From positions 496,001-560,000 of the forward strand of contig NZ_JAKJXE010000001.1 of NCBI RefSeq assembly GCF_021728295.1: a DNA stretch of 64,000 nucleotides. Reading direction: 5' to 3'. Source of the stretch: Pseudomonas petrae (GTDB taxonomy: Bacteria; Pseudomonadota; Gammaproteobacteria; Pseudomonadales; Pseudomonadaceae). Of the stretch, positions 1 to 12,245 are shown piece by piece. Below the pieces are notes generated by a model, which worked only from the letters and a program-made list of their open reading frames with translations, made no database searches and was not told the DNA's origin. How positions within the stretch are numbered: position 1 is the first letter of the stretch; the number at the start of each line of letters is the position of its first letter. A program made the translations under genes and the position numbers.

Positions 1-3000
1 TTCCTACACCGCCTTCAAGAACGTCATTGCCGGAACCGCCTGATAGGACGTCATTACCCATCCCTCCCAAGAGCAGATCGTCACCGTCGTTGCCGTTCAA
101 AGCGTCTGAACCCACACCGCCATTGAGCGTGTCGTTCCCAGCCCCGCCATTGACCGTATCGTCACCAGCCCCAGCGTCAATAACGTCGTTGCCTGCGGTA
201 CCGGATAAAGACTCATCAACCTCTGTGCCTTGCAGCACCCGAGTACCAATATCCGCCTGATTCCAATAGCTGCCATCGGCAAACTGGATTCGATCGATCT
301 GGTACCCGGCAGTGGCGTCGCTGAGGAAGTGGTACACGACACGGAAAGTGTCCGTCGAACCATTGATTCGGATGATAAGGTCGTAGCCATCTCGCGCCAG
401 ACTGACGTCCGATGCATTGAGCCCTACTAGCTGGACCGTATCGCGTTTGCCCTCACGAGTCTCATTGGCGTAGTAGATGCTGTCCTGGCCTGAGCCTTTG
501 CCGAACAAATAGGTGTCATCACCTGCACCGCCGTCGAGACGATCGTTGCCGGCGCCACCGTCAAGGGTGTCATTGCCCGAACCTCCATAGAGATAGTCAT
601 TGCCAGCGCCTCCCAAGAGGGTGTCGTCACCATCATCACCATAGAGAGAGTCAGCGCCAGCTCCGCCGGACAGCGTATCGTTACCCGAGCCACCGTTGAG
701 GTTATCGTCACCAGCTTCGCCACTGAGGGTATCGTTGCCGGAGCCACCACTGATCGAGTCATCCCCGGCGCCCGCATTGATTACATCGTCAGTGCTATAG
801 CCGGTTAGGGACTGATTCGCATCCGTTCCAATGAGGACCTGAGCCTTGATGTACGTCTGATCCCAATAGCTACCGTCGACGAACTGGATTCGATCAATCT
901 GGTACCCACCCGCCGCGTCGCCCTGAAAGTGGTAAATCACTCGCAGACTGTCGGTTGTTCCATTGATACGGATCAGGAGGTCATATCCCTCCTGGGCAAT
1001 GCTGATGTCACTTGCACTCAGACCAACCAGCTTGACGACATCAAGCTTGTCAGCCCGCATCTCGTTCACGTAGTAGATCGTGTCTTGGCCTGAGCCCTTG
1101 CCGAAGAGATAGGTATCGTCACCTGCGCCACCGTCCAGACGATCATTACCCGCTCCGCCATCAAGGACGTCGTTGCCCGAACCTCCAAAGAGGTAGTCGT
1201 TGCCCACACCGCCAAAGAGACTATCGCCGCCATCTTCACCATAGAGCGTATCTACGCCGGCGCCGCCAAGCAGCGTGTCGCTTCCAGTACCACCGTAAAC
1301 GGTGTCGTCGCCGGCACCAGCATTGATAACGTCATCCCCGGCATAACCAGTCAGGTATTGGTCCGCGTCAGAACCCTTCATGACCTCAGACTTTATCGTG
1401 GCCTGATCCCAATACGTCCCATCGGCGAACTGGATTCGGTCGATCTGGTATCCGCTGATAGCATCGGACATGAAGTGGTAGTTCACGCGAATGGAATCTG
1501 CTGTCCCATTGACGAGGATCACAAGGTCGTAGCTGTCGCGGAGGACGGTGACGTCGGCTACGTTCAGCCCAACCAACTTGATGGTATCGAGTTTATCCGC
1601 ACGACTCTCGTTGGCGTAGTAAACGGTGTCCTGTCCAGAGCCTTTGCCAAATAGATAGATGTCATCCCCGGCGCCGCCATCAAGGCGATCATTACCTACG
1701 CCGCCATCAAGGATGTCGTTTCCGGATCCACCATAAAGAATGTCGTTTCCGGCGCCCCCCAGAAGTCGATCATTGCCGTCATCGCCAGAGACCGTGTCTG
1801 CGCCGCTGCCTCCGTCGAGAAGATCATCACCGCTGCCGCCGTTAAGTACGTCTTCACCAGCCCCACCCGACAGCGTGTCACTACCACCCGCACCGCTGAC
1901 AGTGTCGTCGCCAGCTCCGCCATCGATCACATCGTCGGTGCTGTATCCGGTAAGCGACTGATTGGCGTCCGTTCCTTGAAGCACCAAAGCCTTGATAGCC
2001 CCTTGATCCCAGAAACTGCCGTCAGCGAACTCAATACGATCAATCTGATAGCCAGCGCTGGCATCGCTCTGGAAGTGGTTATTCACACGCAGGCTGTCGT
2101 TCGATCCGACAACGCGGATCAAGAGATCGGCCCCCTCTTGAGAGAGGAGAATATCTGCAGGATTCAAGCCTTGCAGCTTGACTGTGTCTACCTTCCCGAT
2201 ACGCGATTCGTACGCGTAATAGATAGTGTCTTGACCCGATCCAATACCGAAGAGATAGGTGTCGTCCCCATCCCCGCCGTCCAGTCGATCATCGCCAGCA
2301 CCGCCATCCAGAACATCGTTACCAGCCCCACCATTAAGGATGTCGTTACCATCCCCGCCGAGCAGCACATCATTGCCGCTGTCGCCGGATAGGGTATCTC
2401 TGCCGGTGCCACCAACAAGCGTGTCGTTCCCTTCAGCGCCATTGATCGAATCGTCACCGTTGCCACCATTGAGCTGATCGGCAGTGCTGTATCCGATGAT
2501 GGTCTGGTCGGCAGCGGTAGCCTTCAGAACTTGGAGCTTAATCTCCTCCTGATCCCAGTGGCTGCCATCCGCGAACTGGATACGGTCGATCTGATACCCA
2601 GCAGTTGCTTCTGAGATGAAGTGGTAGTTGATGCGCAGAGAATCTGGAGTGCCGTTGATTCGAACGATCAGGTCGGAGCCTTCACGTGACAGAGTGACGT
2701 CATCAGCGTTCAGACCGGTCAGCTTAACTGTATCGCGTTTTCCCGCACGCGATTCGTACGAGTAGACAGTGTCTTGACCAGATCCAATACCGAAAAGATA
2801 GGTGTCGTCTCCATCACCGCCGTCTATTCGATCATTACCCGCACCACCGTCCAGGACATCGTTACCAGCCGAGCCATACAGCGTGTCGTTCCCTGCACCG
2901 CCGATCAGAACATCGTCGGCACTCGTCCCACTTAAGCTGACAGGATCGACGTAAGCTGGGCTGAACAGATTGGCGTCAATCTGCGCCTTGCCCCACACCG

Positions 3001-6000
3001 TGCCATTGCCGAACTGAATCTGGTCGACGGCGTAGCCCCAGATGGTGCTGGAGTTGAAATGGTTGAGTACCCTGAGCGTTTCGCCGGTGTCCTTGATCTG
3101 GATTACCAGATCATCCGACTCTCTGCGCAGGAGCACCTCGTCCTGGTTCAAGCCGGTGAGTTTAACGACATCCAACTTGTTAGCGGTCGTGTCGCTATAG
3201 ACACTGTTATCGATGGAGTCCTGCCCCGATCCTCTCTGGAAGATATAGGTATCGGACCCTGCGCCGCCGCTCAACGTATCGTTGCCAGCACCGCCGTCCA
3301 GAACATCATTCCCATCTTCACCTCTCAGTGAATCTTTGCCTTCACCCCCAAGAATAATGTCGTCGCCACCGCGGCCGCTTAATGAGTCGTTACCGGTCGA
3401 ACCCGTCAATACGTCCGCAGAGTCGTAGCCAATGATGCTGTCATCGCCCAACGTCCCGTTGAGCAAAGCACTCCTGATTTGCGCGTCGGTCATTACCGAG
3501 CCATCGGCGAATTGGACTTGATCGATGGCGTAGCCCCAAACCTGGCTAGAGGTGAAGTGCGCGGAAACCCGGACATAGTCGGAGCTGTTTTTGATCTGGA
3601 TGATCAGGTCGTCCGACGTCCGACTGAAGATGACATCGGAAGGATTCAGCCCCTCTAGCTTGATGACATCGAGCTTGTTGGCTGTTCCATCGCTGTATGC
3701 ATAGTTGGAGATCGTGTCCTGGCCGCCTCCTCTCCGGAAAACGTAGGTGTCTGAGCCATAACCTCCGTCCAGAGAATCGTTACCGACTCCCCCGTCAAGG
3801 ATGTCGTTGCCGTAGCCGCCGGAAAGCGAGTCATTGGCTTCTCCGCCGAGAAGAAGGTCGTTGCCGTCTCCAGCGGAGAGGACATCTTTGCCGTCGCCAC
3901 CATCCAGAGTGTCGTCTCCCGCACCTCCGTTTATAGTGTCATTGCCAGCGAAACCCTGCATTACGTCGTTGGTTTCGTAGCCGGTTAGGTTGTCATCGCC
4001 ATCCGTTCCGCTCAGCAGCGCTCGTCTGATCTGTTCGTTATTGAGGACACTCCCATCCGCAAACTGAACTTGATCGATCGCATATCCGGACACAGAGCTG
4101 GTGCTGAAATGGGAGGAGACTCTGAGCACCTCGCCAGTTTCTCGGATCTGAATGATCAGATCATCGGACTCGCGACGGATGCGAACATCAGTCAGGTTCA
4201 GCCCCTCAAGCCGAATGATGTCCAGCTTGCCTACTGTCGTATCGTTATAGGCGTAGTTATAGATCTGGTCCTGGCCTGAACCCTTCCGGAACACATAGGT
4301 GTCAGACCCGTACCCACCTTCCAGGGAGTCGTTGCCTGTTCCCCCGTCAAGAACGTCATTGCCATAACCACCGCTCAGGCTGTCATTACCCGCGCCACCC
4401 AGCAGCGTGTCGTTGCCGTCCTGACCTGAGAGGGTGTCCTTACCGTCTCCACCATCCAGAGCGTCATCACCGGCACCGCCACTGATGGTGTCGTTGCCCG
4501 AAAGGCCATTCAGCACATCTGCCGATTCGTATCCGACAAGGTAATCATCGCTCTGAGTACCAATGAGAAGCAGTGCCTTGATCTGAGTCGCGTCAAGGGT
4601 GGAGCCGTCTGCGAACGACAGCACGTCAATCGCGTAGCCGTAGATCGGGGATATATAGAAATGCGAACTTACGCGAAGCGTTTCCCCCGTATCGCGAATT
4701 TGAATAACGAGGTCATCCGACTCCCGACGCAGAATTACATCGGACTGATTGAGTCCTTCGAGGCGTATTACATCCTGCTTGTTCAGAGTCGCATCGGAAT
4801 AGGCGTAGTTGCTAATGGTGTCCTGGCCAGAACCACGACGGAATATGTAGGTGTCAGAACCGTAGCCGCCATCCAGCGAATCGTTGCCCGATCCACCATC
4901 CAGAGTGTCATTTCCATAACCTCCCGAAAGGCTATCGTTATCTGCGCCGCCACTCAGGACATCATTACCGGCTCCACCATTAAGCGTGTCATTGCCCACC
5001 CCACCAGAAAGCATGTCATCGCCATCATCACCGCTCAGGGAGTCTTTTCCCTCGCCGCCATTGATCGTGTCGTTCCCACCGCTTCCGTAGATCGTGTCGT
5101 TGCCGCCAGCGCCTGAGATGACATCATCTGTGCCATACCCGGTCAGACTGTCATCGCCATCAGTTGCGATGAGCAATGCCGCTCTGATCTGCGAAGAATC
5201 AAGGGATGTACCGTCCGCAAACTGGATAAGATCAATTCCGTATCCATAACTCGCGTAAGTGTTGAAGTGCGAACTAATTCGCAGGGTCTCCCCAGACTCC
5301 CGGATCTGAATGACGAGATCATCCGACTCTCTGCGCAACGTCACGTCGGAAAGGGTCAAGCCTTCCAGACGTACCACGTCAAGCTTGTTGGCGGTGGTGT
5401 CGTTGTAAGCCCAGTTGCTGATGGTGTCCTGCCCTGAGCCCCTGCGGAACACGTAGGTATCGGACCCGTAGCCACCCTCGAGTGTGTCGTTACCCGCCCC
5501 ACCATCCAGAAGGTCATTGCCATAGCCGCCGGTAAGGGAGTCATTCCCTATACCGCCGAGCAATGTGTCATTGCCGTCCTCGCCACTGAGCGTGTCCTTA
5601 CCGTCACCACCCTCCAGCACGTCGTCACCCGCACGACCGCTCAATGAATCGTTCCCTGCACCGCCCACCAGTCGGTCCGCAGATGCGTAGCCGATAATGG
5701 TGTCGTCAACCTCCGTACCAATCAACAAGGCTGCAGTGATCTGAGCGTTGTTCCAGACTGTTCCATCACTGAACTGAATCTGGTCGATGGAATAACCCCA
5801 CACCGAGTCGGATGCGAAGTGAGAACTGACCCGAAGCGTCTCGCCCGTCGAAGCGATTTGAATCAACAAGTCATCTGAATCGCGACGGATAGTGATGTCG
5901 GCTGCCGTCAACCCTTCGAGACGGACCGTGTCGAGTTTGCCTGGCGTAGTGTCGTTATAGACGTAGTTACGGATGACATCCTGTCCCGAACCCTTACGGA

Positions 6001-9000
6001 ACACATAGGTATCAGAACCATAACCGCCCTCAAGCGCGTCACTCCCCGCTCCGCCATCGAGCACGTCATCACCAGCGCCGCCGTAGAGAGAATCGTTGTC
6101 CGCGCCTCCGAACAGCATGTCATTGCCATCACCGCCAGACAGGGTGTCTTTACCGTCACCTCCTTCTAGATTGTCGTCGCCCGCCAGCCCAGAAAGCGTG
6201 TCGTTGCCGCCGAATCCGATCAGCTTGTCAGAGGTGTCATATCCCTGAATGGAGTCGCCTTCCTCTGTGCCGAGAAGGAGCGCTGCCATAATCTGGGATT
6301 TATCCCAAACTGCGCCACCGCTGAACTGGAGTTGATCTACTGCGTAGCTGTAGTTAGGACTGGTATTGAAATGAGAACTGACTCGCAGGAGTTCGCCCGT
6401 TTCGCGGACTTGAATCAGCAGATCATCACCATCTCGACGAATGCTGACGTCATCGATGGTCAACCCTTCAAGTCTGATGACATCCAACTTATTCGGAGTA
6501 GTGTCGTTATATACGCCGTTCGTGATGGTGTCATTCCCTGCCCCTTTGCGGAACACGTAGGTGTCCGAGCCACGGCCGCCGTCCAGGCTGTCATTGCCCA
6601 AGCCGCCATCCAGGACATCATTGCCGTCCCCACCGCTCAAGCTATCGTTGCCGGCGCCGCCGTAGAGAGCATCGTCACCATCTTCTCCATAGAGAGTGTC
6701 TTTACCATCACCGCCGTTGAGCGTGTCATTGCCGCCTCGTCCGCTGAGGGTGTCATTCCCGCCGAACCCAGATATTTGGTCATCTGACCCATAACCGGTG
6801 ATTGCATCATCCGCAGCAGTTCCAATCAGAAGCGCCGCAGTGATCTGAGTTTGATTCCAGGTCGTCCCATCGCTGAAGTGAATCTCATCAATGGCGTACC
6901 CATAACTCATATCGCTGTAGAAATGAGATGAAACTCGAAGCGTCTCACCCGTTTCCACGATCTGAATGACCAGATCATCGGAATCACGACGAATGCTGAC
7001 TTGCGATGGATTTAGGCCATCGAGGCGAATGATATCTAGCTTGCCAAGTGTGGTGTCACGGTAGGCATAGTTGGAAATCGTGTCCTGGCCTGAGCCCTTC
7101 CGAAAGATGTAAGTATCGGAGCCATATCCGCCAGCCAGGGAGTCACTACCCGCACCACCGTCCAGAAGGTCATCACCTTCACCACCGCTCAGCGAGTCGT
7201 TACCTGCTCCACCGAGCAACGTGTCATTACCTTCGTCCCCATAGAGCGTGTCGCGTCCGTTACCGCCTTCCAGCACATCATCTCCACCACGACCGTTCAG
7301 GGTGTCGTTGCCGTCCAGGCCAGAGATCGTATCGGAAGTTTCATAGCCAGTAAGGGCGTCGTCACTGACCGTTCCCGTAAGCAAGGCATTGCTGATGTAC
7401 GCCTTGTCCCACACCGAACCGTCGCCGAAAACCAATTGGTCGATCGCATAGCCGTACGACACGTTGGAACTGAAGTGCGAACTAACGCGTAATGTTTCGC
7501 CGGTATCCCTGATTTGGACGATTAGGTCATCTGATTCGCGTCGAATGCTTACGTCACTCGGCAGTAAACCGTCCAGACGAATCACGTCCAGCTTTCCAGA
7601 AAGTCCTTCACCGTACATACCGTTGCTGATCGTGTCGTAGCCGGAACCGCGATGGAACAGGTAGGTGTCGGAACCGTAGCCACCATCGAGATAGTCGTTG
7701 CCAGCCCCACCGTCCAGGACGTCATTGCCGGCGCCCCCCATCAAGGTATCGTTGTCGGCTCCTCCCAGCAGAGTGTCGTTTCCGTCTTCTCCGTAGAGCG
7801 CATCCCTACCAGCACCACCGTCCAGCACGTCATTACCGCCGCGCCCACTAATCGTGTCGCTACCTTCAAGACCAGCTAGCTGGTCGTCGGTCTGATAGCC
7901 GATTAGCGTGTCAGCGTTTTCTGTAGCTTTAAGAACTTCGGTCTTAATTGCCGCTCCATTCCAAATCGATCCGTCTGCGAACTGTATCTGGTCGATTGCG
8001 TAGGATGCGCTCCCGTCCTGGTAGAAGTGCGAATTGACACGAATGGAATCGCCAGTGGATTTGATCTGAATGACCAGGTCATCTGACTGACGAGTGATGA
8101 GGATGTCAGAAGCAGTCAGACCTTCGAGCCTAAGGATATCAACCTTACCGACCGCGGCTTCGGATGATGAATAGTTGTAGATCTGATCCTGCCCGGATCC
8201 CTTACGGAATAGATAAGTATCCGAGCCCGCGCCGCCCTCCAGGTAGTCGTTGCCGCTGCCACCGTCCAGCAGGTCGTCACCTGTACCGCCGCTCAAACGG
8301 TCATTACCAGCGTCGCCAGTTAGCTTGTCAGCACCATCGTCGCCATACAAAACGTCTGAGCCGGCGCCACCGCTCAGGATGTCTGCTCCCAAGTCGCCGT
8401 AGAGAGTGTCATCGCCCTGATCGCCGGACAGCACATCGTTGCCTGCGCGGCCATCAATCCTGTCGTCGCCCAGAGCGCCGCTAATAACATCGTCGGACGC
8501 GTAGCCAGTCAGTACATCATTGCCATCAGTGCTCGTGAATGCTGCCACGGACTTGATTTGGTTAACTGTCCAAACCGTCCCATCCGCAAAGCGAACTTGC
8601 TCGACCTGATAGGGGCTGTCGCCGTCATTGCTGAAGTAGCTGGAAACAACGATTTTGTCGTTACTGCCGTTCAGAGACAGGACCAGGTCTGACCCCGAGC
8701 GAGTGACGGCGATGTCACCACTGGAAATATCGGAGGCAAACACTATCGCATCTGATTTGCCTAAATCAGAGTCGTAGTTATAGATAGTGTCTTGACCCCA
8801 GCCTCGACTGAACTGGTACGTATCAGAGCCTGGGCCGCCGCTCAGGTAATCGTTCCCGGCATCACTTAGCAGTACGTCGTTTCCGCTGCCGCCGTACAGT
8901 ATGTCGTCTCCAGCCCCGCCGCGAAGCGTGTCGGCATCATCTCCACCGTAGAGGTAATCGTTACCGTCACCGCCATCCAGCGAATCGTTGCCCGCCTCAC

Positions 9001-12000
9001 CATTGAGAGTGTCATTGCCGGCATCCCCATTCAGGGTGTCGTTTCCGCCCTGACCGTAGAGCACGTCATTCCCAAGCCCGCCTTGGAGGGCATCGTTTGT
9101 TGCATAACCCCAAAGCGCATCATCGCCAACAGTGGACTGCACTGCAGCTACTTTCATCTGATCCAGATTCCAGACGGTTCCGTCCGCAAACTTGATGGAT
9201 TCAAGGGAATAAGATCCGACACCATCGTTATAAAAGTAATTGGACACGACAATGCGATCCGTCGTACCGCGCAGGGTCAGGATTAGATCGCTCGAAGCCC
9301 GCGTAACTATTATGTCGTTTGGCAGAATGTCTGCCGCAAATTCAATAGCATCAGTTTTGTTAGTGCTACTGTCGTAGTTGTATACATAGTCCTGGCCCCA
9401 GCCACGGCTGAAACGATAGATGTCAGATCCACCACTACCAGACAACGAATCGTTGCCACTACCGCCTGTTAATATGTCGTTATCGGCCCCACCATCCAGG
9501 CTGTCGTCACCACTGCCGCCCAGCAACAAGTCGGCGCCCGCACCACCCGACAGATAATCTTGGCCATCGCCTCCATCAAGCTGATCAGCGCCGTCTTCGC
9601 CGGAAATATTGTCATTTCCGATGCCGCCGGTAAGCGTGTCGTTGCCAGAACCGCCGTTCAACGAATCGTTGCCGGTGCTACCGTCAAGGGTATCGTTTCC
9701 GCCTTGGCCATATAGAGAGTCATCGCCCAGACCACCGCTGATGTTGTCATCTGTGGCGTAACCCCAAACAGCGTCTGCGCCGTCAGTCGTCTGGAGCACC
9801 ATCGGCTTGATCTGATCCAGCGACCAAGCGGTTCCGTCTGCGAACTTGATGGACTCTAGACCATATGCGCTTACGCCATCATTGTTGAAGTAATTAGAGA
9901 TGGAGATGCGGTCAGTCGTCCCGCGAAGCGAGAGAATGAGATCATCATAGTAACGAGTGGCCAGAATATCGCTTGGCGATATCTCTGCAGAGAATTCGAT
10001 TACATCAGATTTATTGGTACTGCTGTCATAGTTGTAGACGATGTCTTGTCCCCAACCACGGCTGAAGCGGTAGGTGTCAGAACCCGAGCCACCTGACAAC
10101 GAATCGTTTCCGCTGCCGCCAACCAGGATGTCGTTGTCAGCACCACCGTCGAGAGAGTCAGTACCCTCTCCTCCTAATACCGTATCTGCGCCTGAGCCAC
10201 CGGAGAGGTAGTCCTGACCTTCACCACCATCGATGAGATCTGCCCCGTCTTCGCCGTAAATATAGTCGTTGCCCGTACCGCCGGTGAGCCTGTCGGTTCC
10301 AGAACCGCCGTTCAACGAGTCGTTACCGGCACCACCGTCGAGGTTATCGTCACCGCCCTGCCCATATAAAGAATCGTCGCCTAGACCACCACTGATGACG
10401 TCATCTGTAGCGTAAGCCCAGATAGCATCGGCACCGTCAGTGGTCTCCAGCACCATCGGTTTAATTTGCTCAAGCGACCAAACGGTGCCGTTTGCAAACT
10501 TGATCTGTTCCAACGCGTAGGCGCTAATGCCGTCGCTATTAAAGTAGTTCGAGACGGTAATCCGATCAGTTGTACCGCGCAGCGAAAGGGTCAGATCGTC
10601 GTAATATCGCGTGACCAGGATGTCGTCCGGCGAGATCTCAGGGGCAAACTCGATGGTATCAATTTTATTGTTGCTGCTATCGTAGTTGTAGACGGTGTCC
10701 TGTCCCCAGCCACGACTGAAGCGGTAGGTGTCAGAACCCGAGCCACCCGATAAAGAGTCGTTTCCGCTGCCACCAACCAAGATGTCATTGTCGGCACCAC
10801 CATCTAGAGAGTCATTACCCTCTCCACCTAATACCGTATCTGCGCCTGAGCCACCGGAGAGGTAGTCCTGCCCCTCGCCACCATCAACAAGGTCAGCGCC
10901 ATCTTCGCCGGAAATATTGTCGTTCCCGATGCCGCCGGTAAGCGTGTCGTTTCCAGAACCGCCATTCAACGAGTCGTTACCGGCCCCACCGTCGAGGGTA
11001 TCGTTGCCGCCTTGCCCGTACAAAGAGTCGTCGCCAAGACCACCACTTATGACGTCATCTGTAGAGTAGGCCCAGATAGCATCGGAACCCTCAGTGGTCT
11101 GCAGCACCATTGGTTTGATTTGCTCAAGCGACCAAACGGTGCCGTTTGCAAACTTGATCTGTTCCAACGCGTAGGCGCTAATGCCGTCGCTGTTAAAGTA
11201 GTTCGAGACGGTAATCCGATCAGTTGTACCGCGCAGCGAAAGGATCAGATCGTCGTAATATCGCGTGACTAGGATATCGTCCGGTGAGATCTCAGCGGCA
11301 AATTCGATGGTATCTGTTTTGTTGTTACTGTTGTCGTAGTTGTAGACGGTGTCCCGTCCCCAGCCACGACTGAAGCGATACGTATCTGAGCCCTCTCCAC
11401 CGGCCAGATAATCATTTCCGTTTCCGCCAATGAGAAGGTCGTTATCGTAACCGCCGCTAAGGGAGTCATCTCCGCTCCCGCCACTCAGGATATCTGCACC
11501 TGAACCGCCCGAAAGATTGTCCTGACCATCTCCGCCTTCAAGAGAGTCAGCCCCTTCGTCGCCAGAAAGGGAATCATTACCGGCCCCGCCGCTCAGAAGA
11601 TCGTTTCCCCCCTGCCCATAAATCTCATCGTCCCCTAGGCCTCCGTCGATAACGTCACCTGCGGAATAACCCCACATCCTGTCGTTGCCATCAGATGTCC
11701 GAACTACCATAGCTTTTATTTGATCAATCGACCAAGTCGTGCCGTCAATGAATCTTATGGTTTCCAAGCGGTACGCTGATGCGCCGTCGGCTGAAAAATA
11801 ATTAGAAATGGTAATGCGATCAGAAGAACCTCTAAGTGTAAGTACAAGATCGGAATATTCACGAGTGATGTCGACGTCGTCTGACTTAATATCGGCTGCA
11901 AATTCTACGACATCACTCTTGGCTGTACTAGTATCATAGTTTATGACAGTATCCTTCCCCCAACCCCGCTCAAAGAAGTAAACATCAGAACCCTCCCCCC

Positions 12001-12245
12001 CTGTAAGGTAATCGTTTCCCCTTTCGCCTTGAAGAAGATCGTCTCCATTTCCTCCATATAACGTGTCGTCACCACTGCCACCTGAAAGTACGTCAGCGCC
12101 GTCTCCGCCCGACAAGTAGTCGGATGACTCGCCCCCACTTAGGACGTCATCACCGTCTGCGCCGCTTAGAAAATCTGCACCGCCCCCTCCAACTAAGAAA
12201 TCATTTTCTGTAGTCCCAGTAACAGAATCATCGATACCAGTTCCA
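1..12245 (-). repeat. RTX nonapeptide blocks alternating with 21 inter-repeat modules
   Basis: The coding repeats have a period of about 540-660 bp. Each unit has one glycine/aspartate nonapeptide block and one module of roughly 75 residues that carries an R..DDLxIxI strand pair and an FADGxxW motif. Three subfamilies can be told apart by the sentence before the module: FGxGSGQDT (left part, to about 3 kb), FRKGSGQDTISN (about 3-8.5 kb) and FSRGWGQDTVYNY (8.5-12 kb). The four units from about 9.1 to 11.7 kb have a period of exactly 654 bp. Confidence 0.9.

Noticed and set aside
27..8484. Many plus-strand frames of 60-150 codons rich in Ser/Pro or Ile/Val (for example 1976-2392 and 4661-5116)
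   Set aside because: They are the reverse strand of the RTX repeat array. Their periodic composition follows from the Gly-Gly-Asp codons of the giant gene, and they have no ribosome binding sites.
1..12245. Regular repeats that could be taken for a CRISPR array or satellite DNA
   Set aside because: The units are coding, in frame, variable in length and keep the protein pattern rather than the DNA sequence.
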